A stretch of DNA of 64,000 nt from Microthrixaceae bacterium (GTDB lineage Bacteria; Actinomycetota; Acidimicrobiia; Acidimicrobiales; Microtrichaceae). A model generated the notes under the pieces. That model saw only the letters and a program-made list of their open reading frames with translations. It searched no databases and had not been told where the DNA came from. This document shows, piece by piece, positions 43,746 to 52,949 of this stretch. The position numbers were made by a program, and so were the translations under genes. The stretch covers positions 1 through 64,000 of the forward strand of contig JAIBBP010000281.1 in NCBI GenBank assembly GCA_019694615.1, written 5' to 3'. The stretch's first letter is position 1, and each line of letters begins with the position of its first letter.

Positions 43746-44761
43746 GCACGATCACCCCGCCGACGGGGTCGTCCGCAGCGGCCGCCCGCATCCTGGACCG
43801 TGGCTACCGGCGTTACGAAGGGGAGCGGGGCGGCGTCGGGCAGTCGATGCGCAGCGTCGTCCGCTACACGATTCAGCGAGTGCTCGGCATCCACCGCAAG
43901 TTCCGGTTCAAGGTGATGCCGATCCTCACGATCGTCATCTCCTACGTGCCGCACATGGTGTTCGTCGGTGTCGTGGTGCTCACCAATCAGCTCGAGAATC
44001 GTCAGACGGAGGTCGGTGGGGGTGGTGTTCCCCAAGGGGCGGGTAGGGCTGTCGCCAGCCAGCTCATCCAGGACTACCCCGGGAGCTATACGACCATCAT
44101 CGGGGCGATCGTGCTGTTCGCGGCGTTCGTTGCACCGGAGGTGCTCTGCACCGATCGGCGCACCGGCATGCTCGGGCTCTACCTGGCGTCACCGTTGAAC
44201 CGCTGGAACTACCTGGCCGCCAAGGCGATCGCCGTGGGTGCGATCCTGCTGATGGTCACGCTCGGGCCGTCGCTCCTCCTTCTGATCGGCTACTCGACTC
44301 AGGGCTACGGACCGTCGTCGATCGGCGACTGGCTGTCGACGATCGGCCGGGTCCTCGCTGTCGGCGTCGGAATCGCGGCGTTTCACACGATGGTCTCGTG
44401 CGCCATCAGCTCGATCACTACCCGCCGTGCTGCCGCGTCAGCGGCCTTCGTTGTGCTGTTCTCGGGCACCGGAGTCCTCGTGCCGCTCGTCATCGAGGAG
44501 GCGAACGGACCGTTGTGGCTGTCGATGTTCGATCTGTTCCGGCTCCCCACCGAGTTCGCCTATCGGGTGTTCGGCCAGGTGTCGGAGGTCGGCTACATGG
44601 ACCGTGAGTCGATGGCCGGGTGCGGTGGCCTGATGTCGGAGTTCGGGTGCTTCCCGCCGGTCACCGATACGTGGATGATCTATGCAGGGTTCTTCGGGTG
44701 GATTCTCGTTGCAGCACTTGTGATCTGGGATCGGTACCGCCGTGTCGAGGTGACGAAGTGA
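43742..44761 (+). CDS. ABC-2-type permease 1
   Basis: 339 residues. A 40-residue cytosolic N-terminus (DRGYRRYEGERGG) leads to six hydrophobic segments (about 60-82, 115-135, 150-190, 205-235, 238-260, 308-328). The DRGYRRYEGER motif is common in actinobacterial ABC-2 permeases. Overlaps both neighbours (ATGA/GTGA). Confidence 0.8.
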   Translation: MSTITPPTGSSAAAARILDRGYRRYEGERGGVGQSMRSVVRYTIQRVLGIHRKFRFKVMPILTIVISYVPHMVFVGVVVLTNQLENRQTEVGGGGVPQGAGRAVASQLIQDYPGSYTTIIGAIVLFAAFVAPEVLCTDRRTGMLGLYLASPLNRWNYLAAKAIAVGAILLMVTLGPSLLLLIGYSTQGYGPSSIGDWLSTIGRVLAVGVGIAAFHTMVSCAISSITTRRAAASAAFVVLFSGTGVLVPLVIEEANGPLWLSMFDLFRLPTEFAYRVFGQVSEVGYMDRESMAGCGGLMSEFGCFPPVTDTWMIYAGFFGWILVAALVIWDRYRRVEVTK

Positions 44762-45789
44762 GCGCCACGTTCGTTCCTCGCGAGGCGGTCGGCCCTGCCG
44801 CTTCACCCGCAGCGTCCGCCGTCGCCGAAGCGGCAGCCGCCGGCGCGGCGGGGGGACCGATGGTGTCGGCGCGCAACCTCACGAAGTGGTTCAAGGGCCT
44901 GGTCGCCGTTTCCGACGTGTCGTTCGACGTGGGCCCGGGCGTCACGGCGTTGCTCGGGCCGAACGGTGCCGGCAAGTCGACGCTCCTGCGAATGCTCTGC
45001 GGACTGACCCCGCCCGACATGGGCGAACTTCGCCTGCTGGGCCGCGACCCGCGCCACGACACGTCCGTTCTCAAGTACGTCGGTCTCGTCCCTCAGCAGG
45101 AAGCGGTGTTCCCCCGGATGCGAGCACTCGACTTCGTGCGCCTCGCCGGAACGCTGCACGGCCTGGACGACCCCGACGCCGCCGCGCGCCTGGCGCTCGA
45201 TGCGGTCGAGATGGACGCCGACGACACCCGACCCGTCGACACCTACTCGAAGGGGATGCGCCAGCGGGTGAAGGTCGCCCAGGCCCTGGTGAACGGTCCG
45301 TCGGTGGTGATGGCCGACGAGCCGCTCAACGGTCTCGACCCGCGTCAACGGGTCCGCCTGATCGAGATCTTCCAGCGGCTCGGTGCCGAGGGCCGCTGCG
45401 TCATCATCAGTTCGCACGTGCTCGACGAGGTCGAACGCTTCGGGTCGCGGGTGCTCGTCGTGGCGCAGGGGCGCCTCGCCGCCGAAGGCGACTTCCGGGG
45501 CATCCGCGACCTCATGGACGACCGACCCCATATGATCCGCATCCGCAGCGATCGGATTCGGGCCCTCGCGTCGACGCTGCTGGCGAGTGAGATCGTCCGA
45601 GGTGCAACGATCGTCGACGAGTACACCGCTCAGGTATCGGTCACCGATGTCGGGCTTTTCCGACGCTCGGTCGCGCCGGCGGCGCAGCACGTCGGAGCGC
45701 TAATCGCCGAAGTGCTGCCGCTCGACGACGATCTCGAATCCGTGTTCCGGTACCTCGTCGGGGCGCCGGGCCGAGGGGGTTCGACGTGA
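44758..45789 (+). CDS. ABC exporter ATP-binding protein 2
   Basis: 343 residues from GTG 44758 with an Ala/Pro-rich N-terminal extension (about 30 residues). Walker A GPNGAGKST near residue 66, signature YSKGMRQRVKVA near 165, Walker B VVMADEPLNGLD near 183. The signature has K for the second G (SKGM versus SGGQ), a substitution seen in some exporter ATPases. Partner of permease 2. Confidence 0.9.
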   Translation: MSATFVPREAVGPAASPAASAVAEAAAAGAAGGPMVSARNLTKWFKGLVAVSDVSFDVGPGVTALLGPNGAGKSTLLRMLCGLTPPDMGELRLLGRDPRHDTSVLKYVGLVPQQEAVFPRMRALDFVRLAGTLHGLDDPDAAARLALDAVEMDADDTRPVDTYSKGMRQRVKVAQALVNGPSVVMADEPLNGLDPRQRVRLIEIFQRLGAEGRCVIISSHVLDEVERFGSRVLVVAQGRLAAEGDFRGIRDLMDDRPHMIRIRSDRIRALASTLLASEIVRGATIVDEYTAQVSVTDVGLFRRSVAPAAQHVGALIAEVLPLDDDLESVFRYLVGAPGRGGST

Positions 45790-46499
45790 AGCTCGTGTCC
45801 CTCTACCTCACCCTGCTTCGGGGAATCTCGAGCCGCGCCCGCGTTCTCGGGTTCGTCGTCGTAGCAGCGATTGAGATCGTCATCGCCATCCTGCTGCTCG
45901 GTCAGGACCTGAGCGACCCCACCGTGGCCGCCGTGCAGATCGTGGACAAGTTCGGGATGACCCTCATCATCCCCCTGGCGGCGCTCGTGTTCGGCACCGC
46001 GGCATTGGGCGACCCCATCGAGGACGGCACCTACGTGTACCTCTGGCTGCGTCCGATCGGTCGCTGGCAACTCACGGTGGCGGCCTACCTTGCAACCGTC
46101 ACGATGGTTCTTCCTCTCGCCGTCGCTCCGACGATCGTGAGTGGCGTCGTCGTCGACCCGACGTTCGACATGCTGACCGGGGCGATCGTCTCGAGCCTTC
46201 TTGCCGGCTTCGCCTATTCCGCCGTCTTCGTGTTGCTCGGTCAGGTCACGCAGCGCTCACTGATCTGGGGGGTCGCCTACCTCCTCATCTTCGAACAGTT
46301 CATCGCTCGGGGTGGCAAGGGCCTGGGGTTCATCTCGGTCCACAGCCACGCGGTCTCGATCCTGTCGAAGTCGGTCGGTGACGTCGACATCGCCCTCGAC
46401 TACTTCTCGCGGCCGGTGGCGTTCGTTGTGCCGATCGTGTTCGCGCTCGGGTGGTTGGTGTGGTCGGCCGCCCACCAGAACCGCATGAGCGTCGCCTGA
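45786..46499 (+). CDS. ABC-2-type permease 2
   Basis: 237 residues from GTG 45786, six hydrophobic segments, motif DPIEDGTYVYLWLRPIGRW near residue 75 (the loop that contacts the ATPase in NosY-like permeases). With the three previous genes it makes a double ATPase/double permease exporter operon joined by 4-nt overlaps. Confidence 0.85.
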   Translation: MKLVSLYLTLLRGISSRARVLGFVVVAAIEIVIAILLLGQDLSDPTVAAVQIVDKFGMTLIIPLAALVFGTAALGDPIEDGTYVYLWLRPIGRWQLTVAAYLATVTMVLPLAVAPTIVSGVVVDPTFDMLTGAIVSSLLAGFAYSAVFVLLGQVTQRSLIWGVAYLLIFEQFIARGGKGLGFISVHSHAVSILSKSVGDVDIALDYFSRPVAFVVPIVFALGWLVWSAAHQNRMSVA

Positions 46500-46509
46500 C
46501 GCGACGGCG

Positions 46510-46524
46510 GCCCGTCGTGCGGGC
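46510..46524. terminator. Weak hairpin between convergent genes
   Basis: GCCCG/CGGGC with a 5-nt loop between the ABC permease end (46499) and the DMT permease end (46534). Alternative pairing CCGTCG/CGACGG exists. Confidence 0.3.
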
Positions 46525-46533
46525 TCGACGGCC

Positions 46534-47454
46534 CTACTCGTCCTTCCGGCTGACGAGAAGCGCTGAGAGCAGCACCACCACGATCCCGACGAGTGACAGC
46601 CAGGCGATGTGGTCGTCGCGAATGAGCACGCCCAGCACGATCGCGACTGGGGGCATGAGGTAGGTGACGATCGAGCCGCGGGTCGCCCCCACCCGCCCGA
46701 GCAGCGACGCCATCACGGCGAACGCCGCCCCGGTGCCCACGACGCCCAGCGTGAGCACCGCGAGGAACGGTCGCCACTCGAAATGCGACGTCCGCAGGCC
46801 CCAGGCCGCGAGCGGGGCCGTGAGGAGCGCGCCGGTCGCCTCGACGTGCAGCATGAGGGTCGGCCCGCCGTAGCGCTGCTGCAGCGGCACCGCCAGGTTG
46901 GCGCTGAACGCGTAGCAGACGAGGGCGCCGAGGATCAGCACGACACCGAACGCCTGATCGCCACCGATGGCGAACGAGTCGGCCGAGATGAGCACCACGC
47001 CGACGAATCCGACGATCAGGCCGATCACCTGCACACGACCCGGCCTGCGAAGTCCGAGCGCGGTCGCGACGATGGCCGTGAGGATCGGCATGAAACCGTT
47101 GAGCATTCCGGCGAGCGCGGAGTTGATGTGCTGTTCGGCGAGGGGAAACAGCGTGAGCGGAACGGCCATCCAGATGACGCCCAGGAGCGCGACGCGCGGC
47201 CGGTCCTCGCGTTCGATCCGGTGACGGGCGGTGGGCACACAGGCGAGGGTGATCGCACCGAGTGCGATGCGGAGGAAGCCCACCAGGTACGGGCTGAACG
47301 AGTCGAGTCCGATGTCGATGAAGAGGAACGACGCACCCCAGGTGAGCGCGACCACCGCCAACAGGCCCCAGTCCGCGGGTCGGAACGCGCCGGTGCTCGT
47401 GCCGGCTGACACGGTCAGCAGCTTGTTGGTCTGGCGATTCGCGGTAGCGGCCAT
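46534..47454 (-). CDS. EamA/DMT-superfamily permease
   Basis: 306 residues with ten hydrophobic segments in two EamA repeats: ALTWGASFLFIDIGLDSFSPYLVGFLRIALGA near residue 35, AVAVIVLGVLI-like end. DMT permeases export amino acids or other metabolites; cargo not identifiable. Promoter TAGGTT and a family 1 palindrome lie upstream. Confidence 0.85.
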   Translation of the reverse strand: MAATANRQTNKLLTVSAGTSTGAFRPADWGLLAVVALTWGASFLFIDIGLDSFSPYLVGFLRIALGAITLACVPTARHRIEREDRPRVALLGVIWMAVPLTLFPLAEQHINSALAGMLNGFMPILTAIVATALGLRRPGRVQVIGLIVGFVGVVLISADSFAIGGDQAFGVVLILGALVCYAFSANLAVPLQQRYGGPTLMLHVEATGALLTAPLAAWGLRTSHFEWRPFLAVLTLGVVGTGAAFAVMASLLGRVGATRGSIVTYLMPPVAIVLGVLIRDDHIAWLSLVGIVVVLLSALLVSRKDE

Positions 47455-47463
47455 GGCCCGGTG

Positions 47464-47469
47464 AACCTA
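47464..47469 (-). promoter_or_regulatory. Candidate -10 (TAGGTT) for DMT permease
   Basis: On the minus strand TAGGTT ends 9 nt before ATG 47454. The -35 region would fall within the palindrome at 47487-47542. Confidence 0.45.
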
Positions 47470-47486
47470 CCGCGGCACCGCCGTAG

Positions 47487-47542
47487 CCCGTTCTGTTGTA
47501 CAAAGCGCGCGCCCACGCGCGCGCTCTGTACAACAGAACGGG
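47487..47542. repeat. Palindromic repeat, family 1, third copy
   Basis: Arms of 26 nt (47487-47512/47517-47542) with one A/C mismatch, loop CCAC, total 56 nt. GTTCTGTTGTACAAAGCGCG arm differs from its sisters by one base. Confidence 0.9.
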
Positions 47543-47564
47543 TTCGGGTGGCGTGGACCGGTCG

Positions 47565-48698
47565 CTATCGGAAGTGGAAGACGCTGGATCCGGTGACGGT
47601 GCCGGCGTTCCCTTGTTCGAGCAGTCCGCGTCGCCGCAGTTCGGGTAGCAGTCCCTCTCCGACCCACCACGCCTCTTCGAGATGCGGGTAGCCGGACAGG
47701 ATGAACTCCTCGAAGCCGAGTGCGGCGTACTCCTCGATGCGATCGGCGACCTCGATGAAGCTGCCGACCAGGGCAGTGCCGGCTCCGCCCCGCACCAGGC
47801 CGATGCCCGACCACACGTTCGGGTGGATCTCCAGGGCTCTCGGATCGGACAGGTCGCCGGTGCCGCCGCTCAACTGGGCCATGCGCCGCTGGCCCTCCGA
47901 CTGGGTCGACTCGAAGTCCTGACGCGCCGCGGCGATCGCTTCGCTCGACATCGCCGATTGCAGGCGAGCCGCTTCGGCCCACGCCTCCTCCGACGTCGGT
48001 CGCGCGATCGTGTGGAACCGGATACCAAATCGGAGCGTACGGCCGCGTTCGGCTGCCAGCTTGCGCATTCGTTCGACCCGCTCGGCGACCATCGCCGGTG
48101 GCTCACCCCACGCGAGGTAGACGTCGGCGCCGCCGGCGGCGACCAGTTCGGCCGCCTCGGACGCTCCGCCGAAGTAGATCTCCGGAATCGGCGACGGTGG
48201 TTCGCGGGTCGTGGCACCCTCCACGCGGTAGTAAGAGGACTCCTGGTCGTAGGGCTCTCCGCCCCACGCGCCGCGCATGATCTCGATGAACTCGCCCGTT
48301 CGGGCGTACCGATCGTCCTTGGCGGCGAAGTCGCCGAATCGGGCGAGCTCGCGTGGCTCAGCGCCGGTCACGAGGTTCACGAGCAACCGTCCACCCGAGA
48401 GCCGTTGGTAGCTCGACGCCATCTGCGCGGCGAGTGTGGGCGACAGCAGCCCGGGGCGGAACGCGACGAGGAACCGCAGCCGGGTCGTCTGCGGAACGAG
48501 CACGGCAGTGGTGATCCAGGCGTCCTCGCAACCGGTTCCGCACGGTGTGAGCACCGCGTCGAAACCGAGCTGATCGCAGGCCCGGGCGATCTGGCTCAGG
48601 TAGTCGATGGTCGGCGGGCGGGCAGGTGATCCGCTTGCTCCCGGAGCGACATCGCGCGAGTCGCCCCCGGTGGGAAGAAACCAGTGAACCTTGAGCAT
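47565..48698 (-). CDS. ssuD: Alkanesulfonate monooxygenase-like LLM protein
   Basis: 377 residues. WFLPTGGDSRD at the N-terminus, TPCGTGCEDAWITTAVL, VAFRPGLLSPTLAAQMASSYQRLSGGRLLVNLVTGAEPREL, GGASEAAELVAAGGADVYLAWGEPP and LVRGGAGTALVGS all follow SsuD closely. It would release sulfite from alkanesulfonates using reduced FMN. No SsuE reductase or sulfonate ABC importer is adjacent, so the role in sulfur supply is inferred from sequence alone. ATG 48698. Confidence 0.9.
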   Translation of the reverse strand: MLKVHWFLPTGGDSRDVAPGASGSPARPPTIDYLSQIARACDQLGFDAVLTPCGTGCEDAWITTAVLVPQTTRLRFLVAFRPGLLSPTLAAQMASSYQRLSGGRLLVNLVTGAEPRELARFGDFAAKDDRYARTGEFIEIMRGAWGGEPYDQESSYYRVEGATTREPPSPIPEIYFGGASEAAELVAAGGADVYLAWGEPPAMVAERVERMRKLAAERGRTLRFGIRFHTIARPTSEEAWAEAARLQSAMSSEAIAAARQDFESTQSEGQRRMAQLSGGTGDLSDPRALEIHPNVWSGIGLVRGGAGTALVGSFIEVADRIEEYAALGFEEFILSGYPHLEEAWWVGEGLLPELRRRGLLEQGNAGTVTGSSVFHFR

Positions 48699-48733
48699 GG
48701 GCGTCTCCGGGGCGGACGAACGGGCGCGAGGAT

Positions 48734-48769
48734 ATCGGGCACCCGACAACGTGAACGTCGGGCACCGAT
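48734..48769. promoter_or_regulatory. Imperfect inverted repeat between ssuD and alcohol dehydrogenase
   Basis: ATCGG and CCCGAC half-sites recur inverted (48734-48747, 48757-48769) in the 121-nt divergent spacer. Possible operator for both genes. Confidence 0.3.
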
Positions 48770-48819
48770 TCATACGGCCACAGTCGACCAGTCGGTCCGC
48801 AATATGGAGGGGGGAGCAC

Positions 48820-49959
48820 ATGAGAGCAGCGGTGCTGGAGCAGGCGGGTGCACCGATGATCGTCGTGGACGATGTCGAACTCGACGACCCCGGGCGTGGC
48901 GAGGTCCGCGTCGACATCGCGTGGTGCGGGGTGTGCCATTCCGACGTCTCCCAGGTCGACGGCGTTCACCCGGCGATCACCCCGACGGTGCTCGGTCATG
49001 AGGCGGCCGGGATAGTCGTCGAGCTCGGCCCTGGCGCGACACAACTTGCGGTCGGTGATCACGTCATCCTGAGTCCCAACGCCGCGTGCGGTCACTGCTA
49101 CTGGTGCGTGCGGGGGGAGCACAGCTCGTGCGCCAACTCTGCGGCGATTGCGATGTCGATGCTGCCCGACGGCTCGACGCGGCTGAGTCGACGCGGTGAG
49201 GTGGTGTACCGGGGCCTCGGTCTCGCTGCGATGGCCGAACAGGTGGTCGTGGCGGAGTCCGCCGCGATCCGGATCGACCGTGATCTCCCGCTCGACCTGG
49301 CCTGCATCATCGGCTGCGCCGTCCAGACCGGCGTCGGCGCGGCGCTGCACGCAGCGAAGGTGCGTCCCGGCGACTCGGTGTTGGTGATGGGAGCGGGTGG
49401 AATCGGGCTTTCGGTCGTCCAGGGCGCCCGGATCGCGGGGGCGACCCGGATCCTGGTGTCGGACCCCGTCGAGGCCCGGAGGACCACCGCGCTGGGGGTG
49501 GGCGCGACCGATGTCGTGGATCCCTCCATCGACGACATCGTGTCGGAGTGTCATCGGCTCACCGGAGTCGGCGTCGACCACGCGTTCGACGCCGTCGGGT
49601 CCGCCGCGTTGGTCGAGGCCGGGATTGCCGCGACCCGACACGGCGGCACCACTGTCATGGTCGGTGCCGCCCCCGTCGATCACGAGGCACGGATCCATGT
49701 GGTGACCGCCATGTTCACCGAGAAGCGCATCGTCGGCACGCTGCTCGGAGGGTGCCACGCGCCTCGGGATTTTCCGAGACTGGTCGCACTGTGGCAACGA
49801 GGCATGCTCGACCTCGAGGCGATGGTCACGGCGCGTCGACCCTTGTCGGAGGTCAACGAAGCGATGGGCGACATGCGCTCCGGTCGCGGAGTGCGAACCG
49901 TGCTCGACATCAGGAACTCCCCGAACGGGTTGTCTCTGGGAGTTCCGCCGATACATTGA
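48820..49959 (+). CDS. Zinc-dependent alcohol dehydrogenase
   Basis: 379 residues from ATG 48820 with GGAGGGGGGAG ribosome-binding site. Catalytic zinc ligands in CGVCHSD (near residue 37) and GHEAAG, structural zinc in CGHCYWCVRGEHSSC (C-x2-C-x2-C-x7-C), NAD fold VLVMGAGGIGLSVVQGA near 190. Resembles class III/NDMA-type alcohol dehydrogenases of actinobacteria. Physiological alcohol unknown. The longer upstream frame crosses the intergenic region and is rejected. Confidence 0.9.
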   Translation: MRAAVLEQAGAPMIVVDDVELDDPGRGEVRVDIAWCGVCHSDVSQVDGVHPAITPTVLGHEAAGIVVELGPGATQLAVGDHVILSPNAACGHCYWCVRGEHSSCANSAAIAMSMLPDGSTRLSRRGEVVYRGLGLAAMAEQVVVAESAAIRIDRDLPLDLACIIGCAVQTGVGAALHAAKVRPGDSVLVMGAGGIGLSVVQGARIAGATRILVSDPVEARRTTALGVGATDVVDPSIDDIVSECHRLTGVGVDHAFDAVGSAALVEAGIAATRHGGTTVMVGAAPVDHEARIHVVTAMFTEKRIVGTLLGGCHAPRDFPRLVALWQRGMLDLEAMVTARRPLSEVNEAMGDMRSGRGVRTVLDIRNSPNGLSLGVPPIH

Positions 49960-50120
49960 CGCGATCAAGAGACCGATCAGCCGAGTCCGACCCACTCGAC
50001 AGTGAATCGTTCGTTTCAGAGTCACGCCTGTTACGAAACGGTGACTGTCACCCAATCGGGTCGAAGGCGGGTGTAGGTTCCGCGACACAACCGGTATTCC
50101 CCATACCTGGAGGAGCTCAG
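49960..50120 (+). promoter_or_regulatory. Upstream region of oligopeptide transporter operon
   Basis: 161 nt without an ORF. Contains CGTTTC-N17-GAAACG (50009-50037) and a GGAGGAGC ribosome-binding site ending 5 nt before ATG 50121. A -10 could not be fixed. Confidence 0.4.
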
Positions 50121-51884
50121 ATGAGACAACGCTTGGGATCGCACTCGACTGCCGGAAGGAGTGTTGCCGCCCTAGCGCTTGCGTTCACGCTGCTGGCCAG
50201 CGGCTGTGGCGACTCGGAGGACTCCGGAACCGGCGACACCGACGGTGGAGCCACCACCGAAACGACGTTGCCGCCGAGCTCGGACGACTGCCGCACCTTG
50301 ACCTACGAGGACGCTCCGGAAGGTGGTGAGTTTGTCGACTACGCGCAGCTCGCGAGCGCCGGCGACAACACGAGCTTCGACCCGGGTGCCGTACAGACGC
50401 TCGACGAGTCGCAGATCACCAACGCTCTGTTCGACGGCCTGACCGACTTCGACTTCACCGACACCTGCAACCCCGAGCTCAAGCCGCTGGTGGCAGAGAG
50501 CTATGAGTCCAACGACGATGCAACCGTCTTCACCTTCAAGATCAAGGAAGGTCAGAAGTTCCACAACGGTGAGCCCGTCCTGCCTCACAACTTCAAGCAG
50601 GGTTGGGAGCGCGCCGGCAGCCAGGAACTCGCTTCGAGTTACGGCTACCTGATGGCCTACCTCAAGGGCGGCGCCGACCTCCTTGAGGGCAAGGTCCAGA
50701 CGCTTGACTCGATCGTCGCCGACGATGACGCAATGACCCTTGAGGTCACCCTCGAGAGCGCGCTAGCGGACTTCCCCGCGATCGCCTCGTTCTCGGCGTT
50801 CTCGCCGATCGCCGATGAGGACATCAAGCGGGTGGGCAACACCACCGGCTGGGGCGACAAGGGCGCCGTCATTGGCAATGGCCCGTTCAAGTTCGTGTCG
50901 GCCGGTTCGCCCGACAACGGCGAGGTCGTGCTCGAGCGCAACGACGACTGGGCGGGCAACGTCCTCGGCGACAAGAAGGCCAAGCTCGACAAGATCACAT
51001 TCAAGCTCACGACTGACGTCGAGTCGGCGTACACCGCGTTCGATTCCGGCGAGGGCGACAACGCCTCGATCCCCGGCGGCAAGTACGCCGAGGCCACGGC
51101 GAAGTACCCCAACGACACCAAGTCGCCGCAGCTCGGCACCTACTTCTTCGACTTCGGTTTCGAGGACTCCAACCTCGGTGGCGACGAGAACCTGAAGTTG
51201 CGCCAGGCGATCTCGATGGCGATCGACCGCGACGAGATCAACCAGAAGGCCTATGAGGGCGCTCGCATCGTCTCGACGGGCATCACGCCCCCCGGCATCC
51301 CCGGCTTCAAGGCCGACATCGGCAAGTACGCGAAGACCGATGCGGCTGAAGCCAAGAAGCTCTACGACGAGTGGGTCGCCGAGGGCGGCAAGCTCGACGG
51401 TCCGATCAAGCTCGACTTCAACACCGGCGGCAGCCACCAGACGGTGGTCGAGATCATGCAGGCCAACCTCAAGGACGTCCTCGGTATCGACGTCGAGCTG
51501 AACGGCATCGACGAGGACTACTTCAAGGTCATCGCCGAGGAAGGCGCCTGCCACATCTGCCGCTCCGGTTGGTACGCCGACTACCCGACGTACGGCAACT
51601 TCATGGTCGACCTTTTCGGTGCGGTGTCGATCGGCGGAAACAACCTCGGTCGCTACGACGATCCGACGTTCGAGAAGCACATCGCCAACGCGCTGAAGGA
51701 GACCGACCCCACCAAGCGCGGCGAGTTCTACCAGCAGGCGGAGGAGCAGCTGCTCAACGAGAGCGTCGCGGCGATCCCGCTCAACTGGTACACCGGCGAC
51801 CACGTCTTCCGTGACACGGTCATCAACTACGACCAGCAGCCACTGGGCAACGTCTTGTGGGAGAAGGTCGGCAAGAAGCAGTAG
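50121..51884 (+). CDS. Oligopeptide/dipeptide ABC importer substrate-binding lipoprotein
   Basis: 587 residues from ATG 50121. Signal peptide with lipobox LASGC (Cys 29), Asp/Gly/Thr-rich linker, then an SBP family 5 domain: FKIKEGQKFHNGEPVLPHNFKQGWER near residue 140, LRQAISMAIDRDEINQKAYEG near 365, and the C-terminal EQLLNESVAAIPLNWYTGD. Binds peptides or other solutes outside the membrane. The large copy needed relative to permeases is consistent with the hairpin after its stop. Confidence 0.9.
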   Translation: MRQRLGSHSTAGRSVAALALAFTLLASGCGDSEDSGTGDTDGGATTETTLPPSSDDCRTLTYEDAPEGGEFVDYAQLASAGDNTSFDPGAVQTLDESQITNALFDGLTDFDFTDTCNPELKPLVAESYESNDDATVFTFKIKEGQKFHNGEPVLPHNFKQGWERAGSQELASSYGYLMAYLKGGADLLEGKVQTLDSIVADDDAMTLEVTLESALADFPAIASFSAFSPIADEDIKRVGNTTGWGDKGAVIGNGPFKFVSAGSPDNGEVVLERNDDWAGNVLGDKKAKLDKITFKLTTDVESAYTAFDSGEGDNASIPGGKYAEATAKYPNDTKSPQLGTYFFDFGFEDSNLGGDENLKLRQAISMAIDRDEINQKAYEGARIVSTGITPPGIPGFKADIGKYAKTDAAEAKKLYDEWVAEGGKLDGPIKLDFNTGGSHQTVVEIMQANLKDVLGIDVELNGIDEDYFKVIAEEGACHICRSGWYADYPTYGNFMVDLFGAVSIGGNNLGRYDDPTFEKHIANALKETDPTKRGEFYQQAEEQLLNESVAAIPLNWYTGDHVFRDTVINYDQQPLGNVLWEKVGKKQ

Positions 51885-51892
51885 TGCCGCTG

Positions 51893-51924
51893 GAGGGGCG
51901 GGCACCAACCGGTGCCCGCCCCTC
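51893..51924. terminator. Attenuator-like hairpin after binding-protein gene
   Basis: 14-bp perfect arms GAGGGGCGGGCACC and GGTGCCCGCCCCTC around AACC (arms 51893-51906/51911-51924), 9 nt after the stop at 51884 and 18 nt before the permease start. Likely partial terminator or RNA-stabilising stem. Confidence 0.7.
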
Positions 51925-51941
51925 TCGGTTCCTCGCCCGAC

Positions 51942-52949
51942 ATGGCCGTCTTCATCATCCGTCGACTTTTCTCACTGGTCGTCACCCTGCTGGGTGGCTT
52001 CACGCTGCTGTTCATCCTCTTCTTCGCGCTGCCATCGGACCCAGCCACGAAGATCGCCAGCAACGGCGGCAGCAAGAATGTCCCTGCCGAAGTGGTCCGC
52101 AACGTCGAGAAGCGCCTTGGTCTCGACAAGCCGGTCTACGAGCAGTACTGGAACCGGTTGACCGACACCGTCACGCTGTCCGGCGAGAGCTACACAACCC
52201 GTGAGCCGGTTGCCGACATGGTGAAGCAGCGGCTTCCCGCCAGCCTTCGCCTGGCGATCTTCGCCATGATGATCGAGGCGACGATCGGCATCGGATCAGG
52301 CGTCCTGTCCGCTCGACGGCGGGGTTCGATCGCCGACACCATCACGACCATCGCCGCGGTCGTCGCGGGCGCGATCCCGGTGTTCGTACTCGGCTACCTC
52401 CTCACGTTGGTCACTGGCGTGTACGCGTTCGAGCACGGGTGGCCGGAGTGGGCGCGGCTCCCCGCCATCAGCAACAACTACGACCCCGATCAGTGGTCGC
52501 TGTTCATCATCCCCAACCTCGATCAGCTCGAACTGCTGATTCAACCGGCGGTCGTCCTGGCCTCGGTGTCCACCGCTATCGTTGCTCGTCTGACCCGCAC
52601 CACGATGCTCGAGGCACAGACCGCCGACCACGTGCGCACTGCCCGGGCGAAGGGCCTCCGTGAGAAGACGGTGTCGCGTCGGCACGTGCTTCGCAACGCG
52701 CTGATCCCGGTCGTCACGTTCATCGGCATCGACTTCGGCACGATCATCGGGTTCGCGATCCTCACCGAGACGGTGTTCCAGTGGCCCGGACTGGGTTCGA
52801 AGGTCGCGACCGCCGCCGGACAGTCCGACCTTCCCGTGGTTCTCGCTCTCTCGATGGTTGTGATGCTGATCTACGGCCTGATGAACCTGGTCGTCGACAT
52901 CAGCTACGCCAAGCTCGACCCGCGCATCCGGCTGGGTGGTGCGAAGTGA
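51942..52949 (+). CDS. Oligopeptide ABC permease, OppB/DppB type
   Basis: 335 residues from ATG 51942. N-terminal RRLFSLVVTLLGGFTLLFILF, then five further segments; the EAA loop is EAQTADHVRTARAKGLREKTVSRRHVLRNALIPV. First of two permease subunits; start overlaps nothing but follows the hairpin. Confidence 0.9.
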   Translation: MAVFIIRRLFSLVVTLLGGFTLLFILFFALPSDPATKIASNGGSKNVPAEVVRNVEKRLGLDKPVYEQYWNRLTDTVTLSGESYTTREPVADMVKQRLPASLRLAIFAMMIEATIGIGSGVLSARRRGSIADTITTIAAVVAGAIPVFVLGYLLTLVTGVYAFEHGWPEWARLPAISNNYDPDQWSLFIIPNLDQLELLIQPAVVLASVSTAIVARLTRTTMLEAQTADHVRTARAKGLREKTVSRRHVLRNALIPVVTFIGIDFGTIIGFAILTETVFQWPGLGSKVATAAGQSDLPVVLALSMVVMLIYGLMNLVVDISYAKLDPRIRLGGAK

